64,000 nt of DNA, from contig JACJYN010000004.1 of assembly GCA_020636095.1 (NCBI GenBank), positions 124,001-188,000 of the forward strand, in the 5' to 3' direction. The stretch is from Lewinellaceae bacterium. GTDB lineage: Bacteria; Bacteroidota; Bacteroidia; Chitinophagales; Saprospiraceae. Made by a program: the position numbers and the translations under genes. Below the pieces are notes generated by a model that was not told the origin of the DNA, searched no databases, and saw only the letters and a list, made by a program, of their open reading frames with translations. Of the stretch, positions 18,271 to 25,324 are shown piece after piece (position 1 is the stretch's first letter; every line of letters starts with the position of its first letter).

Positions 18271-19476
18271 CTACTCCCCCGAAATGAAGTGGGCCTGCGG
18301 CCGCTTGGGTAAGAGGAGCCACAACCTGCCGTAGAAATTGATGCGGCCCGCCACTTTGGCGGCTTCGCTGCCCACGCCGGTATACAGGTCGATATGGCCA
18401 GGCCCTTTGATGGCGCCGCCTACATCCTGCGCTACTAGAAAGCGGTATTCATGGCGGACTACCCGGTTTTTTTTTCGGTCGTAAACGGGAAAGGCGGCCA
18501 GCAGGCAGCTGCCCAGTGGTATGTACCTCCGGTCAACAGCAATGGAGTAGCCGCTGGTGAGAGGTACACTACCAGCGCCTTTAGGCAATGAAGACCGTTT
18601 GCGGGTAAAGAAGGTATAAGAAGGATTTTGAAACAGGATGGTGTCCCGAAGAGCAGCGTACTGTTTGAGATAATTGCGGATGCCACTGATGGAGAGGTTG
18701 TTTGGCGTAATATCATCCCGGTCGGCGATGTACTTTTCAATACTCCGGTATGGGTACCGGTTGTTGCCGTTGTAGGCGAGTAGGTCGAGTTGGCCATTGG
18801 GGTATTCTACAAAACCAGACCCTTGGACCTGCATATAATAAATGTCGACCTTATCGGCGGCATAGGCCAGTTCCAGCCCCATGCCCTTCAGTGCATTTCC
18901 ACCCTCGATCTCCTCGCGGGTAGGCAGGGCGCCTTGCCATTCCAGCGGGCGGTCATACAGGGGGTGCTGATAAGGCCCTTTCGGCTCTTTCCTCACCTTG
19001 ATCACCGGCGTAAAGTAACCGGTGAAGCGCACATTGCTCCTCTGGTCTGCTCCCCATATCTGATGAGCTTCGAGCTGTTCATTCAGTCCGAATGGTTTGG
19101 TATGTTGCCAGGCAATAAGCGTTCGGATTGTTTCTTCCAGCTCTTCGTAAGTGATCCGGAGGTTGCCAACCTGCTGGTTTTTTTTTCGCGTTTGCAGGCG
19201 AAGCAGGTCAAGGTTATTTTGGAGCGCTTCGACAAATTTGCCGTTGATAATGGGCAGGTCAAAGCTATCGAGGGCTACTGGCTGGTAAATCTCCGCCATT
19301 TTGGGGAGGTGGGGCAGGCGGCCGTCACGCCTCACCGAATGGAGGGCGCTCCCTTCGTCAACCATGAGGGTATCCCGTTCGCCGTGGGGGGGGAAGTGCC
19401 TGGTTCCTGTTGCGGGCTGTTCGCAGCCGAGTAGGAAGCCTAAAATTGCGATAACCAAGGTTTTACGTTTATCCAT
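18271..19476 (-). CDS. mltA: Membrane-bound lytic murein transglycosylase A (lipoprotein)
   Basis: 401 residues from the ATG at 19476; a GTG two codons upstream is the alternative. The lipobox LLGC near residue 17 marks a lipoprotein. The body has the MltA double-psi barrel, with YYMQVQGSG in the middle, and the C-terminal 3D domain named for its aspartates (VAQDVGGAIKGPGHIDLYTG). It cleaves peptidoglycan to 1,6-anhydro-muropeptides during wall turnover. A 74-bp palindromic element ends 25 bp upstream of the start codon, so this gene's leader has been rearranged. Confidence 0.92.
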   Translation of the reverse strand: MDKRKTLVIAILGFLLGCEQPATGTRHFPPHGERDTLMVDEGSALHSVRRDGRLPHLPKMAEIYQPVALDSFDLPIINGKFVEALQNNLDLLRLQTRKKNQQVGNLRITYEELEETIRTLIAWQHTKPFGLNEQLEAHQIWGADQRSNVRFTGYFTPVIKVRKEPKGPYQHPLYDRPLEWQGALPTREEIEGGNALKGMGLELAYAADKVDIYYMQVQGSGFVEYPNGQLDLLAYNGNNRYPYRSIEKYIADRDDITPNNLSISGIRNYLKQYAALRDTILFQNPSYTFFTRKRSSLPKGAGSVPLTSGYSIAVDRRYIPLGSCLLAAFPVYDRKKNRVVRHEYRFLVAQDVGGAIKGPGHIDLYTGVGSEAAKVAGRINFYGRLWLLLPKRPQAHFISGE

Positions 19477-19501
19477 TGCCACCGGGAGCTTGGGCTGTTT
19501 A

Positions 19502-19575
19502 GAGTGTATTCAAATTTCATACTTCGGTATGCCCTGAAGGGGGGCCCATGGCAAAAACGAAATTTGAACACACGC
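19502..19575. mobile_element. 74-bp palindromic MITE-like element with TTA duplication
   Basis: The ends GAGTGTATTCAAATTTC (19502-19518) and GAAATTTGAACACACGC (19559-19575) are inverted repeats with two mismatches. TTA flanks both sides (19499-19501 and 19576-19578), as expected for a 3-bp target duplication. The interior holds a CATAC-TTCG-GTATG hairpin. The ends resemble those of the 161-bp element at 57873. Confidence 0.7.
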
Positions 19576-19662
19576 TTAACAATAATACCATTTATGTGGG
19601 TAATTCCAAAATCGCAATTTTGAGGAACGAGAAGACTGGCGGGTTTTCTTAATGATGGTGGG

Positions 19663-19698
19663 ATAAAAAAGAAGCCGCTATTCACAATGGAAAGCGGC
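19663..19698 (-). terminator. Terminator of the YeeE/YedE operon
   Basis: On the minus strand, GCCGCT and AGCGGC pair around a 13-nt loop, extended weakly within it, and are followed by TTCTTTTTTATC. It lies about 95 bp after the stop at 19793. Confidence 0.75.
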
Positions 19699-19792
19699 CT
19701 CGGTCAAGCAAAATAGTATTCTCAAATTTTATTACGTCCTTTTTTCGGCTTTGTTTCCAAAAGGGCAGGGAAAACCAAAAATAAATTCTTCT

Positions 19793-20206
19793 CTAATGTG
19801 GCAATTTGCTGCGCAACAGGCCATAGGTGAAGGTGCCGAACATGGCCGCCGCCAGAAATACGGCCAATACCGTGTAGCCGCTTCCCATCAGGATAAACAT
19901 AGGGCCGGGGCATACGCCCGCCAGCGCCCAGCCCAGCCCGAAGATAATGCCGCCGATCAGATAGCGGGGGATACTGCGGTCCTTGGGATGGAAGGTGATT
20001 TCCTGCCCTTCGGTGGATTTCATGTGCGTCCGCTTGATGAGCTGGACGATACCGATGCCGGCAATGATGGCTGAAAAGATAATGCCATACATGTGAAAGG
20101 ACTGGAAGTGGAACATTTCATAAATGCGGAACCAGGAAACCGCTTCGGATTTGTAAAGCGTGACGCCCAGCAGAATGCCGACGAATATATATCTGGAAAT
20201 TTTCAT
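19793..20206 (-). CDS. YeeE/YedE family sulfur-transport protein, short second subunit
   Basis: 137 residues with about four membrane segments. It carries the family cysteine in GWALAGVCPGP. YeeE/YedE (TsuA-like) channels move thiosulfate or related sulfur species across the inner membrane, relaying through conserved cysteines. It follows the larger partner by 18 bp, so the two halves probably form one transporter. In Bacteroidota and Proteobacteria split pairs like this are common and often sit with rhodanese or persulfide-handling genes, which are absent here. Confidence 0.85.
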   Translation of the reverse strand: MKISRYIFVGILLGVTLYKSEAVSWFRIYEMFHFQSFHMYGIIFSAIIAGIGIVQLIKRTHMKSTEGQEITFHPKDRSIPRYLIGGIIFGLGWALAGVCPGPMFILMGSGYTVLAVFLAAAMFGTFTYGLLRSKLPH

Positions 20207-20224
20207 GGTTATTCGTTTGAAACT

Positions 20225-20818
20225 TTAAAAAAGAACGGGAAATATCAAGTGGGTCATAATGAGCCCTCCGATGAAGAAGCCGACCACGGCGATCAGAGAC
20301 GGCAACTGCAGAGCCGACAAGCCACTGATGGCATGCCCCGAAGTGCAGCCCCCGGCATAGCGAGCACCAAAGCCGACCAGGAAGCCGCCGCCCACGATGA
20401 TAACCAGCCCGCGCAGGGTGAACAGGCTTTCCCAACTGTAGAACTCAGGGACCAGCGGCACAGCTCCCGGCTCGTAATTGAGCCCCAGGCCCTTCAGGCT
20501 TTCGACGGTGGCTGCCGACACATGCGCTATATCGCCACTACTGCTCAGGAAGTAATGGGAAGCGATGTAGCCTCCGAACATAGCGCCCAGCGCAACCATT
20601 AGGTTCCAGCCCTGGGACTGCCAGTCGAATTTGAAAAAATCGGAAAATTCCCCGGCGCCATCGGCCGCGCACATGATCCGCAGGTTGGCGGAAATGCCAA
20701 ACTCTTTGCCGAAGTACAACAGGATAAACATGATCAGCGCGATCATCGGGCCGCCAACCCACCAGGGCCAGGGCTGGCTGATGAAATCTTTGATCTGGAT
20801 GATGAAATCAGGTACCAT
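20225..20818 (-). CDS. YeeE/YedE family sulfur-transport protein, first subunit
   Basis: 197 residues. Membrane segments lie near 19-36, 65-85, 115-135 and the C-terminus. The signature GARYAGGCTSGHAISG holds the conserved cysteine expected to bind the sulfur substrate. It is first in a two-gene operon with the shorter partner at 19793. The promoter region is unusually clear: a Bacteroidota -33/-7 pair with a TGTGA-N6-TCACA palindrome directly upstream, suggesting activation by a Crp/Fnr-family regulator. Confidence 0.87.
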   Translation of the reverse strand: MVPDFIIQIKDFISQPWPWWVGGPMIALIMFILLYFGKEFGISANLRIMCAADGAGEFSDFFKFDWQSQGWNLMVALGAMFGGYIASHYFLSSSGDIAHVSAATVESLKGLGLNYEPGAVPLVPEFYSWESLFTLRGLVIIVGGGFLVGFGARYAGGCTSGHAISGLSALQLPSLIAVVGFFIGGLIMTHLIFPVLF

Positions 20819-20880
20819 GATGTTGGTTTTACCTTTTAATGATTCAGGAACTATGGTTTACAACTCCTGTTTGATACCAC

Positions 20881-20910
20881 CAAATGTAGTCTATACAAAG
20901 CTTTTGGCAA
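20881..20910 (-). promoter_or_regulatory. Bacteroidota promoter of the YeeE/YedE operon
   Basis: On the minus strand, TTG (20910-20908) is followed by 19 bp and then TACATTTG (20888-20881). This is an exact match to the -33 TTG / -7 TAnnTTTG consensus. The predicted leader is about 60 nt. Confidence 0.75.
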
Positions 20911-20926
20911 TGTGATACGCATCACA
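20911..20926. promoter_or_regulatory. Crp/Fnr-type operator TGTGATACGCATCACA
   Basis: The palindrome TGTGAT-N4-ATCACA equals the E. coli CRP consensus TGTGA-N6-TCACA. It abuts the -33 element. Taking transcription to start about 5-7 bp past the -7 box, its centre is near -42, the classical class II activator position. Confidence 0.7.
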
Positions 20927-21134
20927 AAAGTGGGTGATTTATATCAGCCGGAAGAGTGATTTTCCTCTTACTGGACTTTGGACGTAAGTCGGAAGTGCGA
21001 AGTCGGAAGTCGGAATACGGCACTAAATAGGCGTTTGACGCTAATTTTCCGCCTTCCGATTTCCGAATTACTCCGTCAGCCGCTTCGCTCGTGTCCGCCT
21101 TCACCGTTGGACCGTCCAAAGTCTAGTTATAGTG

Positions 21135-22151
21135 TTAAACCAAGTTTAATCTTTCTCTCAACAGCTTCCGGAGAGCCGGCCGGGTGCTGGGATTCAACAG
21201 GTTGAGCGCCCGTACCCCACACAGCTTTTCCACAAGCTCTACTGCTGCAATCGTATTGGTAGCCGGCCCACTGGCCAGGTCGGGCTGTAGGCCGAAACTC
21301 TTCATCACCCCAAAAACTGCGTAAGGGTCGGAAGCGCACAACATGGTGCAGCAGATATTTTCCCGAATGTAATTAATGGCCACATCGCCGTTGTAAGGTT
21401 CCAGCGGAGAGGCCCCGATCTCTACAACGGCCACATCGGCCTCTTCATTTGCCATCAGGGAGAGCATGTGTTTAAGGGCGGGCAAATACTCCTCTTTGGG
21501 GCACACCGTAGAAGGCAACCCGGCGTCCACAAAATCGAAAACGGCAACAGCCCCGGCATCTCTTACGGCCAGGATGTCCCGGTATCGCCCCGCCCCGGTC
21601 ACTTTGGCGCCGATCACCCTGAGCCCCATCGATTTGAGCTCACGGGTGACGATCCGGGCGGTGGTGGTCTTGCCAGCCGACATAGAGGTGCCCACCATCA
21701 ATACCACCGGTTGGGTAAAGGAACGCTGCACTACCGGCGCTACCGAATTGCGCATCGTGCATTTGCCTCCATTTCTGATGATATGCCCCAGGTAATCCAA
21801 CTGGATGGGAATAGGTGAAAAGGTGGACATAGACGTTACCTTACCGATCAGCCCGGCGGCGGTCATCAGGTGGAAGCGTTCATTAGGGTGAATCTCTTTC
21901 CAGGTGCCGGTGATTTCCAGCGTGGCATGGCGGATGCCCAGCGCGCCGATCAGGCGCTCCCCCTTAAGCGGGTCCATCATCCGGCCATTGTGCAACTCAA
22001 TCCGGGCGGTTTCCGAACCGGGCTTCATTAGCTCCACCGCGATGAAGTCGCCCGTTGCCCATTGGCTGAAAGGGATGGGGCGGGTTTCAAAAGGCGCCCC
22101 CATCAGCCCGGAATTGCGGGCCAGAGACGTGAAGGTGAATTGGTATTGCAT
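21135..22151 (-). CDS. P-loop NTPase-like protein of unknown function
   Basis: 338 residues from the ATG at 22151; the open frame runs upstream into the M20 gene but that part is not plausible. Residues 1-140 form a beta-rich domain I do not recognise. A Walker A motif GTSMSAGKT (154-162) begins a P-loop domain, with VEIGAS and PYNGDVAI further on. The layout recalls the DUF1611/DgcN group and MobB-like GTP-binding proteins, but I cannot confirm either. It is last of three minus-strand genes, 73 bp after an M20 peptidase. If it were DgcN-like (an N-acetyltransferase of D-glutamate), a neighbouring M20 amidohydrolase would make sense; that is only inference. Confidence 0.6.
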   Translation of the reverse strand: MQYQFTFTSLARNSGLMGAPFETRPIPFSQWATGDFIAVELMKPGSETARIELHNGRMMDPLKGERLIGALGIRHATLEITGTWKEIHPNERFHLMTAAGLIGKVTSMSTFSPIPIQLDYLGHIIRNGGKCTMRNSVAPVVQRSFTQPVVLMVGTSMSAGKTTTARIVTRELKSMGLRVIGAKVTGAGRYRDILAVRDAGAVAVFDFVDAGLPSTVCPKEEYLPALKHMLSLMANEEADVAVVEIGASPLEPYNGDVAINYIRENICCTMLCASDPYAVFGVMKSFGLQPDLASGPATNTIAAVELVEKLCGVRALNLLNPSTRPALRKLLRERLNLV

Positions 22152-22224
22152 TGGCCAGAGATTTAAAGGTTTAGGGCAAGTGCCTTTGTGAACAACGAAA
22201 AGCAAATGCCGAAGATACCCGCCT

Positions 22225-23379
22225 TCAGACAGACGGCAGCAATAGCAATAGCGCCAACAGGGCCGTTCTCTCCAGAAGTTTGTCCAGGAAGATAAATTCA
22301 TGCAGGGCGTGGGCGCCGTCGCCGGCCGTACCCAGGCCATCCAGGGTAGCAGTATAGAGGCTGGTGGTGTTGCCATCGGAGCCACCGCCGGCGGCCGCCT
22401 GTTCCAATTCCAGCCCTAATTGCCTGCCGGCTTGCTGCGCCTGCTGCCACAGGCGCCGGTTGCGGGGCGTGCGTTCCATGGGGGGGCGGCCGAAGCCGCC
22501 CTCTATGTCCAGGCTGACCCCTGCGGTTGCCGGCTGGAGGCTAAGGATGGCCTGGCTGACGCGGTTGGCATCTTCCTGAGTGGGTACCCGTACATCGATT
22601 ACCGCTTTGCTGATCGGCGCTATCACATTGGGGGAAACCCCACCTTCCACCATTCCCACGTTCACGCTTATGCCTTTTTCAGGTTCGTTGAGGGCAAACA
22701 GGCGCTGGATCTGATAAGAGAGCTCCAGAATGGCGCTGGCGCCCTTGCCAGGGTCGAGGCCGGCATGGGCGGCTTTGCCCCTGGCCATTAAGGTAAACCT
22801 CCCCAGGCCTTTTCGGGCGGTTTTGAGCTTGCCGCCCCGCCCTAAAGGGGGTTCCAGAATGAAGGCTCGTTCGGCGATGCGCGCCAGGCGGCGAATGGCG
22901 GGCCCACTTTCCCGACTGCCGATCTCCTCGTCGGAATTTATCAGGCAGACGGGCGTTACTTCCATCTCCAGCCCCAGTGCCTGTAGGGACTGTAGAGCGA
23001 AGACCATTTGCGTCAGGCCGGCTTTCATATCGAAAATACCGGGCCCCCTAAGCCGGCCATCCGTTTCTTCAACCGGCATCTTTTTCAGCGTTCCCTTTTC
23101 CCAAACCGTATCGCAATGCCCGATCAGCAGTTGAAGGGGCTGGCAACGCTGCCGTTGGGCCGGGCGGGCCAGGAGGTAGCCCCCGGTTTGCCGCCCCGGC
23201 ATCCGCAGGCATCTGAAGTCGAGGGCCGTCAATTCTTTAATCAGCATGTCAAAGAGCGCATCCTGAGATTGGGAGTCATGAGAGGGCGTTTCTGTTGCTG
23301 CCAGGCGCCGCAGGAAAGCCTCCATCATGGGGCGATGTTCCTGGAGATACTGCTGGATATTTTGAACGTCCGCTGACAT
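22225..23379 (-). CDS. M20 family metallopeptidase, carboxypeptidase G2-like
   Basis: 384 residues from the ATG at 23379, which lies 4 bp after the preceding gene's stop; upstream in-frame sequence overlaps that gene. Di-zinc site residues are visible: H88-x-D90, D117 (GIFDMKAG), E151-E152 (SDEEIGS, general base and ligand), and a late His in GDGAHALHEF. The dimerisation domain holds GKAAHAG. The family hydrolyses amide bonds next to a C-terminal glutamate or deacylates amino acids. Cytoplasmic: no signal peptide. It forms an operon with a flavin reductase-like gene and a P-loop protein. Confidence 0.88.
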   Translation of the reverse strand: MSADVQNIQQYLQEHRPMMEAFLRRLAATETPSHDSQSQDALFDMLIKELTALDFRCLRMPGRQTGGYLLARPAQRQRCQPLQLLIGHCDTVWEKGTLKKMPVEETDGRLRGPGIFDMKAGLTQMVFALQSLQALGLEMEVTPVCLINSDEEIGSRESGPAIRRLARIAERAFILEPPLGRGGKLKTARKGLGRFTLMARGKAAHAGLDPGKGASAILELSYQIQRLFALNEPEKGISVNVGMVEGGVSPNVIAPISKAVIDVRVPTQEDANRVSQAILSLQPATAGVSLDIEGGFGRPPMERTPRNRRLWQQAQQAGRQLGLELEQAAAGGGSDGNTTSLYTATLDGLGTAGDGAHALHEFIFLDKLLERTALLALLLLLPSV

Positions 23380-23383
23380 GAGT

Positions 23384-23992
23384 TCAGTTTTTAAAGTCCC
23401 GGGGAAAAGGGAAAACCAGGCTTTCCCGAATTTCGGCAAAGCGCCCGCAGGCCAGATAGGCCAGCAAAGGCGAACGGTAAATCTGTTCCTGTTCGTCCTG
23501 CTCGTAAGTGCGCAGGTATTCCTCGTCTACAAAGGCGCCGGTGATGCGGCCGCAGATGAGGCTGTGCCGCCCGAAGCCGTCTACTGTTTTCAGATGCTCA
23601 CATTCAAAGAATAGATAACTACCCTCCAGAAAGGGGGCGTCAACCGAAGGGGCCATACGTAGCGGGAGGCCCTGAAGGATCATTTTTTCGCTCTGCTCAC
23701 CCTCACAACGCGGAGAAGCCGAAAGGCCAGCCAGTGTTATCTGGCTAGGTTTGGGAAAGCTCACCGTGAAAAAACCTTCGCGGGCCACATTGTGGTAGGT
23801 TGAATGGCCAGGAGTGCACACGAAACCGAAAAAATTGTCCTGCCCCAGTGGCGTGGCCATGTGTTTAGGCGCCAGGTCATAACCTTTCTCCTCCTTGGTC
23901 CCGATCACCACCAGCGGCGCCACCGTGAAGAACTGCTCCCAGATGGGGCGGTGGGTATCGAGCGCGATGATGTTGTTCTTGAGTAATGACAT
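23384..23992 (-). CDS. Flavin reductase-like, FMN-binding split-barrel protein
   Basis: 202 residues. It shows the split-barrel pattern of flavin reductase-domain proteins: APLVVIGTKEEKGYDLAPKHMATPL, then GFVCTPGHSTYHNVAREGFFTVSFP. These proteins bind FMN and either reduce it with NAD(P)H for a partner oxygenase or act as small flavoenzymes. First gene of a three-gene operon with an M20 peptidase (4 bp to its start) and a P-loop protein. No oxygenase is nearby, so the partner is unknown. Confidence 0.85.
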   Translation of the reverse strand: MSLLKNNIIALDTHRPIWEQFFTVAPLVVIGTKEEKGYDLAPKHMATPLGQDNFFGFVCTPGHSTYHNVAREGFFTVSFPKPSQITLAGLSASPRCEGEQSEKMILQGLPLRMAPSVDAPFLEGSYLFFECEHLKTVDGFGRHSLICGRITGAFVDEEYLRTYEQDEQEQIYRSPLLAYLACGRFAEIRESLVFPFPRDFKN

Positions 23993-24192
23993 AACCTCCT
24001 TTATTAGTCTAAAAATATCGTAACTTATCAGTTCAGGATCACTGACATTTGCTACCTGCCGGAGTGAGAACGGTCATCGGAAAGGTGTATGGAAATGGCC
24101 AACTTAATTTCTTGTTCCGTGGCCGTTTGAGGGTTAGAGTATGTTCAAAATTCAATTAATAGCCTAAAGGCGGAAGAAATAGAACAAAAGTT
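23993..24192. other. Spacer with a solo palindromic-element end
   Basis: TTA-GAGTATGTTCAAAATTC at 24134-24153 closely matches the left end of the 74-bp element at 19499 (17 of 20 positions), but no matching right end follows. Confidence 0.45.
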
Positions 24193-24300
24193 ATGGATAT
24201 CCTGGAAATGATTGGATTGGACAAGGAAGTGCTCCACGTGTTCAAGGAGATTTTTATCGCTCTGGGCATTGGTTATGCTGCCTTTCGTTTGCTGTGGTAA
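24193..24300 (+). CDS. 35-residue predicted membrane microprotein
   Basis: ATG at 24193, TAA at 24298. It begins MDILEMIGLDKEVLHVFKE and continues with one hydrophobic helix (IFIALGIGYAAF) ending RLLW. The acidic amphipathic start followed by a single membrane segment is a coherent small protein. Codon use fits the neighbours. No homology recognised. A possible alternative is chance, since 35 codons is short; the protein-like composition argues against this. Confidence 0.5.
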   Translation: MDILEMIGLDKEVLHVFKEIFIALGIGYAAFRLLW

Positions 24301-24349
24301 GCCCTTTTGGGCAGTCAAAAAAAAATTAGGTATTTATGCTAAATGCCCT

Positions 24350-24357
24350 TATCTTTG
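24350..24357 (+). promoter_or_regulatory. -7 box (TATCTTTG) of the RRM protein gene
   Basis: Exact TAnnTTTG match followed by CCACA; the -33 region is only TTA. Transcription from here gives a leader of about 205 nt before 24571. Long leaders are usual for cold-inducible RNA-binding protein genes. Confidence 0.5.
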
Positions 24358-24570
24358 CCACAGCATTAGGAACTCCGAAAAGCTGAACAATTATTCGGTT
24401 GACTCGCAGATTTTATTTCTTCGTTAGCAGATTTAGAATTTTCCCGCTCACCTCAATATTTGTCCACAATCAAGTTTTGGCACTGTCGCGTTCACGGGGA
24501 ACGCTCAGGCGAATACGCAGCCTGGCTGGATACGGGGTTCTGATTTATTACTTATTAACTTTATTTTGAA

Positions 24571-24954
24571 ATGAACATTTTTGTTGCAAAACTCAACTTT
24601 GACACTCAAAGTGAGGATCTCAGAGAAGCTTTCGAAGCTTTCGGCGAAGTTAGCTCCGCCAAAGTGATTGATGACAAGTACACTGGCAAGTCCCGTGGCT
24701 TTGGTTTCGTGGAGATGGACAATGACGAGGAGGCCATGGAAGCCATTAAAGAATTGAACGATTCCGTACTGGATGGCAACACCATTGTTGTCAAGAAAGC
24801 GGAACCGCGCGGAGATAGCCGTGGCGGTGGAAACCGTGGCGGCGGCGGCGGTGGTTACAACCGCGGCGGCGGCGGTGGCGGTGGCTACAACCGCGGCGGC
24901 GGTGGTGGCGGTGGCTACAACCGCGGTGGCGGTGGCGGCGGCGACCGCTGGTAA
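24571..24954 (+). CDS. RRM RNA-binding protein with glycine-rich tail
   Basis: 127 residues. One RNA recognition motif covers about 1-80: RNP2 is IFVAKL (3-8) and RNP1 is SRGFGFVEM, with the aromatic residues that stack on RNA. The tail, from about residue 85, is repeated GGGGGGGYNR, a low-complexity RGG/YG-like segment. Such small bacterial RRM proteins (common in Cyanobacteria and Bacteroidota) bind single-stranded RNA and are often cold-induced. Gene-specific terminator downstream, long leader upstream. Confidence 0.93.
   Translation: MNIFVAKLNFDTQSEDLREAFEAFGEVSSAKVIDDKYTGKSRGFGFVEMDNDEEAMEAIKELNDSVLDGNTIVVKKAEPRGDSRGGGNRGGGGGGYNRGGGGGGGYNRGGGGGGGYNRGGGGGGDRW
24838..24945 (+). repeat. 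Roughly 30-bp tandem repeat encoding GGGGGGGYNR
   Basis: About three to four units of a GGCGGC/GGTGGC run plus TACAACCGC lie inside the RRM gene. Slipped-strand changes in copy number would alter tail length without shifting the frame. Confidence 0.8.
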
Positions 24955-24982
24955 TCAACGATAACCGTTGAAAGAAATGTCG

Positions 24983-25010
24983 AAAGGCGGAGAGGAAACT
25001 CTCCGCCTTT
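24983..25010 (+). terminator. Terminator of the RRM gene
   Basis: Perfect 12-bp stem AAAGGCGGAGAG / CTCTCCGCCTTT with a GAAA tetraloop, followed by TGT. It starts 28 bp after the stop. Confidence 0.9.
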
Positions 25011-25324
25011 TGTATTGGGCGCCACTTAGAACGCCTTGTAATCAAGTAGGCTACAGGCTAATTGCAGTTCAACGCTTAAAAGAACCGCCCAATCCGCCAA
25101 ACGTACACTGGGTGGTGGGAGAGGACGATTTAAAAAAAAATTACTGAAAAAATTTAACCCCCAACTACTGGATTGCGTATCTTTAAAAGTTACCTTCTTT
25201 GACAAATTCCATGGGCAGGCTTAAAGCTGGTGGACAGCGGGGAGGTATAAGCACGGCGGGAGCCCTGGTTTCCATTTTTCAGGGGCCCTCAATTCCTCGA
25301 AATTTGTCGAGAACCAAAAGTTAA
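25011..25324. other. Intergenic region upstream of the double AAA+ gene
   Basis: AT-rich with a TATCTTTA word at about 25178, a near -7 box. No gene seen. Confidence 0.4.

Larger units (their letters stand above)
19483..19792. other. Intergenic region between mltA and the YeeE/YedE pair
   Basis: Holds the 74-bp palindromic element and the terminator of the sulfur-transport pair; no gene seen. Confidence 0.6.
20819..21134. other. Intergenic region with the YeeE/YedE promoter and a spacer repeat
   Basis: Besides the promoter and operator it has a GTCGGAAG-rich stretch (20988-21016) and the word CGCTTCGCTCGTGTCCG (21080-21096), both repeated near 38230-38275. No gene. Confidence 0.6.

Noticed and set aside
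18790..19434. 214-codon frame antisense to mltA
   Set aside because: mltA has lipobox and conserved domains on the other strand; the antisense frame has neither.
24838..24945. Glycine-codon tandem repeats as a CRISPR-like array
   Set aside because: Units are contiguous, coding and in frame inside the RRM gene; no spacers. No CRISPR array was seen anywhere in the window.
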